Shown: in pieces, positions 1 to 5,996 of the stretch
How positions within the stretch are numbered: the stretch's first letter is position 1
Layout: every line of letters begins with the position of its first letter
Origin: an uncultured Bacilli bacterium
Lineage (GTDB): Bacteria; Bacillota_I; Bacilli_A; RF39; UBA660
Assembly (NCBI GenBank): GCA_947853245.1
Contig: CANTWP010000030.1
Coordinates: forward strand, 1 to 9,502
Length of the DNA stretch: 9,502 bases
Direction: 5' to 3'
Position numbers and translations under genes: made by a program
The notes under the pieces: model-generated
Told to the model about the DNA's origin: nothing
Seen by the model: only the letters and a program-made list of their open reading frames with translations
Databases searched by the model: none

Positions 1-8
1 TAAACAAG

Positions 9-38
9 AAAAAAATCAATCCTAATTTAGAATTGATT
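9..38 (-). terminator. Intrinsic terminator of ssrA
   Basis: On the minus strand the arms AATCAAT (38..32) and ATTGATT (20..14) pair. The stem can extend inward through a U-G pair and CUA/UAG, and is followed at once by a run of T (13..9). It lies about 50 nt beyond the CCA end of the tmRNA, so a precursor with a 3' trailer would be trimmed to 87. Confidence 0.8.
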
Positions 39-86
39 GTCTATTTATTCTCGAAACTAATAAATAAGTTCGAGCGGATTTCCCTA

Positions 87-428
87 TGGTGGAGCTGAGG
101 AGAATCGAACTCCTGTCCAAACATATCTTTCTATTAATATCTACAAGTTTAGTTGATTAATAAATGTCCTAATCTATAAAGTAACCAACAACAAATAAAT
201 TAGTAAGCTTATATTATTCATCTATACTTATAAGCTTTAGTATAAATATATTCTACTAAATCGAGCCTCTAAATATCCTGTAGAAAAAGATAAGAAGAAG
301 CGCTTTCTAAATTTCTATTAAGCGAAAGCTAATTGATTTCTGTTTCCAGTTATTATTTTGTGCACTTAGCGTGTGCCTCCGACCTGCAATTAATAGTCAT
401 CTATATCTGTCGAAACCTGAACAGCCCC
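87..428 (-). tRNA. ssrA: Transfer-messenger RNA (tmRNA, SsrA)
   Basis: This is a one-piece tmRNA of 342 nt, which rescues ribosomes stalled on broken mRNAs by adding a degradation tag. Its 5' end GGGGCUG (428..422) pairs with CAGCUCC next to the encoded 3' CCA (89..87), forming a 7-bp alanine-type acceptor stem with one G-U pair. The TTCGACAG signature of the tRNA-like domain follows the 5' stem. A T-arm with stem AGGAG/CTCCT and loop TTCGATT precedes the acceptor's 3' strand. Several inverted repeats between about 110 and 300 fit the pseudoknot region, for example around 200-240. The tag reading frame is described separately. A strong promoter lies just upstream and a terminator just downstream. 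The gene is expected to be independently transcribed, with extra read-through from the gene at 464-1054. The feature class is given as tRNA because no tmRNA class is available. Confidence 0.97.
318..347 (-). other. tmRNA tag-peptide reading frame, (A)GNRNQLAFA
   Basis: By analogy with B. subtilis, where the resume codon GGC follows the sequence ATAACT, the resume codon here is GGA at 347..345. It also follows ATAACT. The frame reads GNRNQLAFA and ends in tandem stops TAA (320..318) and TAG. With the alanine carried by tmRNA, the tag would be AGNRNQLAFA. The short length and AFA terminus are unusual beside the longer ALAA-type tag of B. subtilis. The assignment rests on analogy for the resume codon, whereas the stop and frame are seen directly. 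Confidence 0.8.
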
Positions 429-439
429 GTACAAGAAAT

Positions 440-467
440 ATTATATCATAAATAATACTTTTTTCAA
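440..467 (-). promoter_or_regulatory. ssrA promoter (extended -10)
   Basis: The -35 element is TTGAAA at 467..462, followed by a 16-nt spacer and a perfect TATAAT at 445..440 preceded by TGA, i.e. an extended -10. The last -10 base is 12 nt before the mature tmRNA 5' end, so transcription would start a few bases before the mature end. The -35 contains the TGA stop codon (466..464) of the upstream protein gene. Confidence 0.85.
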
Positions 468-1054
468 TATCTTTTATATGTCTTAACTTTATCTTGTATA
501 ATATCAGATTTTTTATAATTATAAGTACAGTCATATGTATTATTACTATATGAATAAGCATCTGATTTATCACTATTAACTTTAGAATTATATATTTCCC
601 TTTTATTAGAATAAGTCTTATTTTGTATACTAACATAACGATTAGAATTCACATTATAATTATTATCAATCATTAAATCATATATTTGTTCCCAATACTC
701 ATTACTAACAGAATACTTTTTTAACCATTTAATATATACTTTACTAATAACAGATAAGGAAATACTAGCAATACTTAAACCACCATACATAATTAAAAAC
801 ACTTCAGCATAATATTTACCTAATATTACTGGTATACTAGCTCCACAAGCACAGATAATAGCACATATACTAGCAATCATAAAATATTTATTCATGTATT
901 TAATATTTTTATTTATAGATCTACTTCTATTACTAGCCATTCCCAGTAAACTAATTATTTTAGAATCATTAATACTAATTTGATAATTTTTATTATTATA
1001 ATCAGTTATAATTAATCTATTATTTTCGATTTTAGAGTTCTTTATTTTAAACAT
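464..1054 (-). CDS. Uncharacterised two-helix membrane protein
   Basis: I do not recognise this 196-residue protein. It begins with a polar, lysine- and asparagine-rich segment (1-56). Two hydrophobic stretches follow, roughly 58-79 and 82-106, the first with several cysteines, so it should sit in the membrane as a hairpin. A 90-residue C-terminal tail is rich in Ser, Asn, Tyr, Lys and Asp. The start is the ATG at 1054, with AAGGGG about 10 nt upstream. An in-frame ATG at 1090 is rejected because it touches the promoter -10 and would precede the transcript start. It has its own strong promoter and no visible terminator before ssrA. The polar tail and lack of catalytic motifs suggest a structural or lineage-specific protein, but no function can be assigned. 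Confidence 0.8.
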   Translation of the reverse strand: MFKIKNSKIENNRLIITDYNNKNYQISINDSKIISLLGMASNRSRSINKNIKYMNKYFMIASICAIICACGASIPVILGKYYAEVFLIMYGGLSIASISLSVISKVYIKWLKKYSVSNEYWEQIYDLMIDNNYNVNSNRYVSIQNKTYSNKREIYNSKVNSDKSDAYSYSNNTYDCTYNYKKSDIIQDKVKTYKRY

Positions 1055-1090
1055 AATTGCACACCCCTTTTTTGTATCACACAAGGCCAT

Positions 1091-1119
1091 ATAATATCAC
1101 CAAATTGAGTATTTGTCAA
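1091..1119 (-). promoter_or_regulatory. Promoter of the membrane-protein gene at 464-1054
   Basis: There is a consensus TTGACA at 1119..1114, a 17-nt spacer, and TATTAT at 1096..1091 with TGA before it (extended -10). This is the best sigma-A promoter match in the window. Its -35 merges with the T-run of the rbfA terminator. The transcript should start near 1084, which fixes the downstream start codon at 1054. Confidence 0.85.
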
Positions 1120-1147
1120 AAAAAGAATTATCAAATTAATGATAATT
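1118..1147 (-). terminator. Terminator of the rimP-nusA-infB-rbfA operon
   Basis: Three nucleotides past the rbfA stop codon, AATTATCA (1147..1140) pairs with TGATAATT (1133..1126) around a TTAATT loop. The outer AGA/TCT can pair if one A is bulged. The hairpin is followed by C and seven T (1124..1118). The stem is A/T-only apart from one pair, so termination may be partial. Confidence 0.7.
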
Positions 1148-1149
1148 TC

Positions 1150-1491
1150 TTATTTTTCTTCATGAATTTCTTCAATAATGTCTTCTATTTTCTTTCCATA
1201 TTCAATAGATTCATCAAACACAAAAGTTAATTCTGGAATATGACGGATATCGACACGATCATGCAATAAATGTCTAATATATCCACTAGCATTCTTTAAA
1301 GCCTTATCAGTTTCTTTTTGGCGAGAACGATCTAACACAGTATAATATACTTTAGCAAAACTCAAATCATTTGTAACTTTACAATCAGTAATTGTAACAA
1401 ATTTAATATCTGAATCTTTTATTTCAGTTGCTAAAATATAACTAATTTCTTTTACTAGGTTACTACCTATTCTATCAATTTTTATACTCAT
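1150..1491 (-). CDS. rbfA: Ribosome-binding factor A
   Basis: RbfA is a small KH-fold protein that binds the 30S subunit near the 5' end of 16S rRNA and helps its late maturation, especially in the cold. The 113 residues cover the whole family. The N-terminal RIGSNLVKEISYILATEIKD helix, the VTITDCKVTNDLSFAKVYYTVL strand-helix core and the C-terminal RHIPELTFVFDESIEYG motif are all characteristic. The start ATG at 1491 is 6 nt past the infB stop. Its ribosome binding site AAAAGG is made by the last infB codons (AAA AGG TAA), so its translation is probably coupled to infB. It is the last gene of the operon. The truB and ribF genes that often follow rbfA in Bacilli are not here. Confidence 0.96.
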   Translation of the reverse strand: MSIKIDRIGSNLVKEISYILATEIKDSDIKFVTITDCKVTNDLSFAKVYYTVLDRSRQKETDKALKNASGYIRHLLHDRVDIRHIPELTFVFDESIEYGKKIEDIIEEIHEEK

Positions 1492-1497
1492 GTTAAA

Positions 1498-3624
1498 TTA
1501 CCTTTTAATTTCTACCATTTCATAAGCTTCAATATTATCGCCAATTTTAATATCTGAATAATTCTCAATTGTTATACCACATTCTAAACCTTTTTTAACT
1601 TCTTTAACTGAATCTTTTTCACGTTGTAGTGAACCTATTTCGCCATCATAAATAACAACGCCATCACGAATAACTCTTGCTTTACTATTATTTTTAATAA
1701 TACCATCAGTTATATAAGAACCTGCAATTGTTCCAACTTTAGAAAATTTAAATAATTGTCTAACCTCCGCTGTTCCAAGAACTTTTTCTTCATAAATAGG
1801 ATCTAACATACCTTTCATAGCAGCTTCCATTTCTTCTACTGCTTTATAAATAATGTTATATAATCTAATTTCTACACCTTGTTCTAAAGCATAATCCTTT
1901 ATATTATTAGATGGTCTTACATTAAAACCAATAATAATAGCATCAGAAGCTTTTGCTAAAACAATATCACCTTCAGTAATAGCACCTACACTACTACGAA
2001 TAACATTTACTTTAACACCTTCTACTTCAATTTTCTCTAAAGAATTTTTTACAGCCTCACTACTACCATTAACGTCTGCTTTAATAAGTACATTAATTTC
2101 TTTAACACCCTCTTGAATTTTAGAGAATAGATCATCTAAACTAACAGATGTTTTACTAGCATTTTCTTTCTTACGTAAATTATCTTTTCTTTCTTCCGCT
2201 ACGGCACGAGCCTCTTTTTCTGATTCAAAAGCCATAAACTTATCACCAGCAGTAGGTACAGCATTAATTCCTGTTATTTCAATTGGTTGACTTGGTAAAG
2301 CCATTGTAATTTCTTCATTTTTATCATTTTTTAAAGTTCTAATTTTACCAAATGCAGTACCCACTACAATTGGATCTCCTAAACGTAGCGTTCCATTTTG
2401 AACAAGTAATGTTACTACAGGTCCTACTTGTTTATCAAGACGTGATTCAATAACAGTACCTAAAGCATAACGACTTGGATTAGCACGATAATTTTCCATA
2501 TCAGCAATTAATAAAATGTTTTCTAGTAGTTCATCTACACCTGCTCCACTTTTTGCAGATATTTTATTATATAATGTATCTCCACCCCATTCTTCTGGAG
2601 TAAGTCCATATTCAGTAAGTTCGGTCATAATACGATCTGGATTAGCACTAGGCTTATCCATTTTATTAATAGCTACTATGATTGGTACATTTGCCGCTTT
2701 AGCGTGATCAATAACCTCTTTAGTTTGAGGCATAACACCATCATCTGCTGCTACAATAATTATAATTATATCAGTAATACTAGCACCTCTAGCACGCATT
2801 TCGGTAAATGCCGCATGACCTGGTGTATCAATAAATGTAATTAATTTTTCATTATATTTTACTTGATAAGCACTAATTGCTTGAGTAATTCCACCAGCTT
2901 CACCTTCTGCTACACTAGTCTTTCTAATTGTATCAAGTAAAGTTGTTTTACCATGATCTACATGTCCCATAATTGTTACTACCGGTGGTCTAGACATTAA
3001 ATCTTCTTCATTATCAACTACTTCATAGTTTTCAAAATTACTTACATCCATAGTTTCTTCCTTTTTTAATTCTTTTCCATATTCAAGAACTAAAATTGCA
3101 GCATTTTCAAAACTAATTGGTTGATTAATTGTAGCCATAATTCCAAGATTAAATAATTTTTTAATAATCTCAGCACTACCTATTCCTAAAGATTCCGCTA
3201 AAGCACCAATAGTCATTCCATCTTTATATAGTACTACATTACTATCTTGATTTGCTTTATTAGAAATAAGTTTCTCTTTATTCTTATACATTTGTTTCTT
3301 TTTATTTGCGAAATCTTTCTTTACATTACTTGAAGTATTATTATTTTTCTTTTTTAATTTTTGTTTTGCTATTGTATTATCAATATCAATTTTAGTTGTT
3401 TCAACAATCTCTTCAACAATTTCTTCATAATCATCGGTAATTGTTTCGTTATCATCATAATTATCACTATCTGGATTACTTAATTCACCATCTAACATAG
3501 TAATATCTTCATCACTCAACAAATCATCTTCACTTGAAACACTTATTCCTAAATCTTGACATTTTTTTAACACATAATCTACAGTTTTGTTTACATCTTC
3601 TGCATATTCTAAAACTGTCATCAT
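1498..3624 (-). CDS. infB: Translation initiation factor IF-2
   Basis: IF-2 is the GTPase that brings formyl-Met-tRNA to the 30S subunit and promotes 50S joining. The protein has 708 residues. An N-terminal IF2_N-like module (about 1-48) precedes an acidic then lysine/asparagine-rich linker (49-128), followed by a second IF2_N module (about 130-183). The G domain shows G1 GHVDHGKT (220-227), G2 GGITQ (244-248), G3 DTPGH (266-270), G4 NKMD (320-323) and G5 SAK (356-358). The later beta-barrel and initiator-tRNA-binding domains run to the C terminus. The start is ATG 3624, 8 nt after AGAGG. The in-frame GTG at 3633 lies inside that ribosome binding site and is rejected. A second ATG at 3621 follows directly. 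A 92-nt gap upstream is the widest in the operon and may hold a secondary promoter. Confidence 0.98.
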   Translation of the reverse strand: MMTVLEYAEDVNKTVDYVLKKCQDLGISVSSEDDLLSDEDITMLDGELSNPDSDNYDDNETITDDYEEIVEEIVETTKIDIDNTIAKQKLKKKNNNTSSNVKKDFANKKKQMYKNKEKLISNKANQDSNVVLYKDGMTIGALAESLGIGSAEIIKKLFNLGIMATINQPISFENAAILVLEYGKELKKEETMDVSNFENYEVVDNEEDLMSRPPVVTIMGHVDHGKTTLLDTIRKTSVAEGEAGGITQAISAYQVKYNEKLITFIDTPGHAAFTEMRARGASITDIIIIIVAADDGVMPQTKEVIDHAKAANVPIIVAINKMDKPSANPDRIMTELTEYGLTPEEWGGDTLYNKISAKSGAGVDELLENILLIADMENYRANPSRYALGTVIESRLDKQVGPVVTLLVQNGTLRLGDPIVVGTAFGKIRTLKNDKNEEITMALPSQPIEITGINAVPTAGDKFMAFESEKEARAVAEERKDNLRKKENASKTSVSLDDLFSKIQEGVKEINVLIKADVNGSSEAVKNSLEKIEVEGVKVNVIRSSVGAITEGDIVLAKASDAIIIGFNVRPSNNIKDYALEQGVEIRLYNIIYKAVEEMEAAMKGMLDPIYEEKVLGTAEVRQLFKFSKVGTIAGSYITDGIIKNNSKARVIRDGVVIYDGEIGSLQREKDSVKEVKKGLECGITIENYSDIKIGDNIEAYEMVEIKR

Positions 3625-3685
3625 AATATGCACCTCTTTTCTTTAATTTTATGTTACTTTACTATACTAGTATATCCTAAGAACA

Positions 3686-3714
3686 GTAATATTATTATCA
3701 TAAATTATAGACAA
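3686..3714 (-). promoter_or_regulatory. Possible internal promoter for infB-rbfA
   Basis: Just past the deaminase stop codon, TTGTCT (3714..3709) and TATTAC (3691..3686) are spaced 17 nt apart, each matching four of six consensus bases. It is a weak match in AT-rich DNA. It is supported mainly by the unusual 92-nt gap in an otherwise closely packed operon. Confidence 0.3.
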
Positions 3715-3716
3715 AT

Positions 3717-4196
3717 TTATAAATTTAATTGTAAAGTTTTACCTTTACTTTCATACTTTCGATAAGTTACACCACAAGTATCTAGCATTTTCTTAGAAGC
3801 AATTACTCCATCAGTATTGGCATACTTATCATTCATATAAATTATTTCCTTAATTCCTGATTGAATAATCGCTTTTGCGCATTCATTACAAGGAAATAAT
3901 GCCACATATATTTTACAATTTCTAACTGGATATGGTGAATTTAATATGGCATTTAATTCAGCATGACATACATAAGCATATTTAGTATTTAAGAAGGCGC
4001 CTTCTCTTTCCCAATGCATGCAAGAATCATCATTATAACCTCTAGGTGCGCCATTATATCCTGTTGATACAATTTTATTATCTTGATCAACAATACAAGC
4101 ACCAACTTGCGTAGATGGATCTTTACTACGTTCGGCTGCTAAAAGAGCAACCCCCATAAAGTATTCATCCCAACTAATATAGTCTTTTCTTTTCAT
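3717..4196 (-). CDS. Deoxycytidylate (dCMP) deaminase, ComEB-like
   Basis: This zinc enzyme converts dCMP to dUMP, the substrate of thymidylate synthase, in the cytoplasm. The protein has 159 residues, normal for the family. It opens with the typical WDEYFMGVALLAAERSKDPSTQVGA segment. The zinc site is HAE (His78, catalytic Glu80) with PCNEC (Cys103, Cys106). The substrate-binding GYNGAPRGYND motif is at 46-56. A Cys-His pair at 59-61 matches the extra metal-binding region of many dCMP deaminases. The start is taken as ATG 4196, 9 nt after GAGG. A GTG at 4199, 6 nt after GAGG, is possible and adds one residue. The ribosome binding site overlaps the last codons of ylxR. It occupies the position usually held by ylxQ in this operon. 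Confidence 0.93.
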   Translation of the reverse strand: MKRKDYISWDEYFMGVALLAAERSKDPSTQVGACIVDQDNKIVSTGYNGAPRGYNDDSCMHWEREGAFLNTKYAYVCHAELNAILNSPYPVRNCKIYVALFPCNECAKAIIQSGIKEIIYMNDKYANTDGVIASKKMLDTCGVTYRKYESKGKTLQLNL

Positions 4197-4202
4197 CACA
4201 AA

Positions 4203-4463
4203 CTACCTCACTAATTCTTTTAACTTTTCAAAAACCTCACTTGGAACTTCAGTTTCTAAAATTCTATTAAGTACTTTAGAAGTCATTGCTTTTTCAATTA
4301 CTTGTAAATCTTTTTTTAAATAAGCACCGTGTCCATTAGTTCGACCAGTTTCATCAATTACAATGTTACGTTCAGGAGTTCGAACAACACGTACAAGTTC
4401 TGCCTTAGGAAATTTTTCACGAGTAACAACGCAAGTACGCATTGGAATCTTTTTTACTTTCAT
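4203..4463 (-). CDS. ylxR: YlxR / RnpM family protein (DUF448)
   Basis: This 86-residue protein belongs to the YlxR family, whose gene sits between nusA and infB in most Bacillota. The B. subtilis member has been linked to RNase P control (RnpM), so a nucleic-acid-binding role is expected. The family signatures are present: KKIPMRTCVVTREKFPK (4-20), LVRVVRTPE (23-31) and the TGRTNGHGAYL turn (39-49), where His replaces the more usual Arg of GRGAY. The C-terminal part ends in a VPSEVFEKLKEL helix. The ATG at 4463 has a strong AAAGGAGA ribosome binding site, which starts on the nusA stop codon. Translation is therefore likely coupled to nusA. Confidence 0.93.
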   Translation of the reverse strand: MKVKKIPMRTCVVTREKFPKAELVRVVRTPERNIVIDETGRTNGHGAYLKKDLQVIEKAMTSKVLNRILETEVPSEVFEKLKELVR

Positions 4464-4475
4464 GACTATTCTCCT

Positions 4476-5636
4476 TTACTCTACAATATTAATACCAGCT
4501 TCTCGGGCTTGTTCAAATGTTTTAACATCTAATTTATAGTGTGTAAGACGTGCCGCTAAACGAACATTCATACCCTTCTTACCAATAGCAAGTGATAAAT
4601 TATCATTATTAACAACTACTAAAGCTTCATGATCTTTTTCATTAGTAATAAATACATGTACATCTTTTGCTGGGCTTAATGCGTTAGCAATAAATTTACT
4701 TGCATCTTTATCATAGTTAATAATGTCTAACTTTTCGCCACCTAGTTCTTTTAAAATATTGGCAATACGCATTCCTTTTTCACCAATACAAGCGCCAACG
4801 GGATCAACATTTGGATTCTCTGAATATACAGCTACTTTACTACGATTTCCCGCATCTCTTGCAACACTATATACTAGTATTGTTCCATCATTAATTTCTG
4901 GTATTTCAAGTTCAAGTAATCTTTTAACAAATCCATAATGATTTCTAGATAAAAGAATTAAAGAACCTTTAGAACCATTTTCTACTTTACTAATATAAAC
5001 TTTAATATTGGAACCCATTTTAATATTTTCACCAGGAATAATTTCAGTCTTAGGTAAAATACCTTGTGTTCTTCCTAAATTTATATAGTAATTACGAACA
5101 TCTTCCATTTCAACAGTTCCAGTTACCATTTCATCTTGTTTATCGCTAAACTCATCAACAATAGCATTTCTTTCAGCTTCTCTAATCTTTTGAATAACTA
5201 CCTGTTTAGCAGTAGCAGCCGCTACACGACCAAAGTCTTTTGGTGTAACCTCTTCTTCAATAGTTTCTCCTACCTCAATATCAGAAACAATAGCACGTGC
5301 TTCAGTTAATGGAATATGAATTCTTTCATCAAAAATAAATGGTTCTTTTTCATTTGCCTCAGTTTCTTCATCTGTCGCTTCTTGTTCTTCTTGCTTTTCT
5401 AATAAATCCCATTCTTCTAATTCTTCATAATTATCAGGGACAACTGTCTTAAATGAATAAACATGAATTTCTCCACTATCTCCATTTACATCAACTCTAA
5501 CATTTGATAATGAATGATAATTTTTCTTATAAGCAGAAGTAAGAGCAAGTTCCATTGCTTCTAAAATAACACTTTTTTCAATACCTTTTTCTTTAACTAC
5601 TAAATCTAAGGCATTTTTAAATTCTTTACTATTCAT
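4476..5636 (-). CDS. nusA: Transcription termination/antitermination protein NusA
   Basis: NusA binds RNA polymerase near the RNA exit channel and modulates pausing, termination and antitermination. The 386 residues comprise the N-terminal polymerase-binding domain (about 1-165), an S1 domain (about 168-235), KH1 with GEKG (285-288) and KH2 with GKKG (352-355). The conserved TPKDFGRVAAATAKQV and NPNVDPVGACIG segments are easily seen. There is no C-terminal acidic repeat domain, as usual in Bacillota. Compared with B. subtilis NusA, the N-terminal domain carries an extra, highly acidic stretch at about 71-105. The start ATG 5636 lies 10 nt after AAGGA and overlaps the rimP end by 8 nt. An upstream in-frame extension through rimP codons is rejected because MNSKEFKNAL matches the family N terminus. 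Confidence 0.97.
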   Translation of the reverse strand: MNSKEFKNALDLVVKEKGIEKSVILEAMELALTSAYKKNYHSLSNVRVDVNGDSGEIHVYSFKTVVPDNYEELEEWDLLEKQEEQEATDEETEANEKEPFIFDERIHIPLTEARAIVSDIEVGETIEEEVTPKDFGRVAAATAKQVVIQKIREAERNAIVDEFSDKQDEMVTGTVEMEDVRNYYINLGRTQGILPKTEIIPGENIKMGSNIKVYISKVENGSKGSLILLSRNHYGFVKRLLELEIPEINDGTILVYSVARDAGNRSKVAVYSENPNVDPVGACIGEKGMRIANILKELGGEKLDIINYDKDASKFIANALSPAKDVHVFITNEKDHEALVVVNNDNLSLAIGKKGMNVRLAARLTHYKLDVKTFEQAREAGINIVE

Positions 5637-5886
5637 CCTTATCACTTCCTTTTTCTTTTGAACAAACATCTAAGATGTAATTTTCCTCAATTGGATCTTC
5701 TTTATCTAATATTGGATTAATCAAATTACAAACAGTTACACAATCATCAACTGTTACAAATCCTTGTTTGTCAATAATTACACGAAGAAAATTAGTATTA
5801 TTCTCTTTTTCAAAAACAATTGAATCTAACTTATAACCATTTTCTTCTATTACTGGTTGTATCAATAATCTTATTTTTTCTTCCAT
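5629..5886 (-). CDS. rimP: Shortened ribosome maturation factor RimP (N-terminal domain only)
   Basis: RimP assists assembly of the 30S subunit. Only 85 residues are encoded, against about 150 for the family. The N-terminal domain is recognisable: IQPVIEENGYKLDSIVFEKE (9-28), FLRVIIDKQGFVTVDDCVTVCNLINPILD (33-61) and YILDV (70-74). Where the family continues with a VSSPG motif and an SH3-like C-terminal domain, this protein reads VCSKEKGSDKDE and stops. These last codons coincide with the nusA ribosome binding site and start. An excellent AGGAGG ribosome binding site precedes the ATG. Nothing downstream encodes the missing domain, because nusA begins at once. It may be a functional reduced form or a degraded gene. 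The intact frame and strong start argue for expression. Confidence 0.85.
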   Translation of the reverse strand: MEEKIRLLIQPVIEENGYKLDSIVFEKENNTNFLRVIIDKQGFVTVDDCVTVCNLINPILDKEDPIEENYILDVCSKEKGSDKDE

Positions 5887-5909
5887 ACAAATACCTCCTA
5901 ACTAAACTA

Positions 5910-5931
5910 AAGAGTGGGCTACCCCACTCTT
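5910..5931 (-). promoter_or_regulatory. Leader hairpin in the rimP-nusA operon 5' UTR
   Basis: A perfect 9-bp inverted repeat (5931..5923 with 5918..5910) encloses a 4-nt loop, giving a GC-rich stem (AAGAGTGGG / CCCACTCTT). It stands out in this AT-rich DNA. It begins about 13 nt into the expected transcript and ends about 11 nt before the rimP AGGAGG. No T-run follows, so it is not a plain terminator. A role in mRNA stability, pausing or translational control is inferred only. Confidence 0.75.
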
Positions 5932-5950
5932 ATATGTCCAATACGCTTTA

Positions 5951-5979
5951 AGTATACCATAAAAAAAAGTTTTTGTATA
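5951..5979 (-). promoter_or_regulatory. Promoter of the rimP-nusA-infB operon
   Basis: TATACT at 5956..5951 is preceded by TGG (extended -10). The -35-like TATACA at 5979..5974 is 17 nt upstream and matches four of six bases. Transcription would start near 5944, giving a leader of about 58 nt. Confidence 0.7.
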
Positions 5980-5987
5980 GCTTTTTT
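5961..5987 (-). terminator. Possible weak terminator of the exported-protein gene
   Basis: About 10 nt past the stop codon at 5997, AAAAAAG (5987..5981) can pair with CTTTTTT (5969..5963), and a T-run continues to 5961. The stem has one G-C pair, so it is weak. It overlaps the rimP promoter, whose -35 lies in its loop, so some read-through into the rimP operon is plausible. Confidence 0.35.
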
Positions 5988-5996
5988 GATGTTTTA

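Noticed and set aside
200..241. Inverted repeat with AAGCTTATA / TATAAGCTT as a separate element
   Set aside because: It lies within the tmRNA and fits one of its pseudoknot stems.
464..466. UGA read as Trp, mollicute style
   Set aside because: Trp codons such as the one in the IF2 EEWGGD segment are TGG, and proteins end at family-normal positions under the standard code.
397..636. Minus-strand open frame of 79 codons across the ssrA 5' end
   Set aside because: It overlaps the tmRNA start, the ssrA promoter and the membrane-protein gene, is a low-complexity Ile/Lys translation and has no ribosome binding site of note.
1055..1090. Twelve-codon N-terminal extension of the membrane protein (ATG at 1090)
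   Set aside because: The ATG adjoins the promoter -10 and precedes the expected transcript start. The ATG at 1054 has a ribosome binding site at good spacing.
2516..2707. Plus-strand open frame antisense to infB
   Set aside because: It is a mirror of the conserved G-domain region of infB, with no ribosome binding site or family resemblance. The same applies to plus-strand frames at 4329-4532 and 4723-4938.
5629..5636. Frameshift joining rimP to a lost C-terminal domain
   Set aside because: No reading frame after the rimP end encodes the SH3-like domain, since nusA starts at once. A simple frameshift does not explain the short protein.
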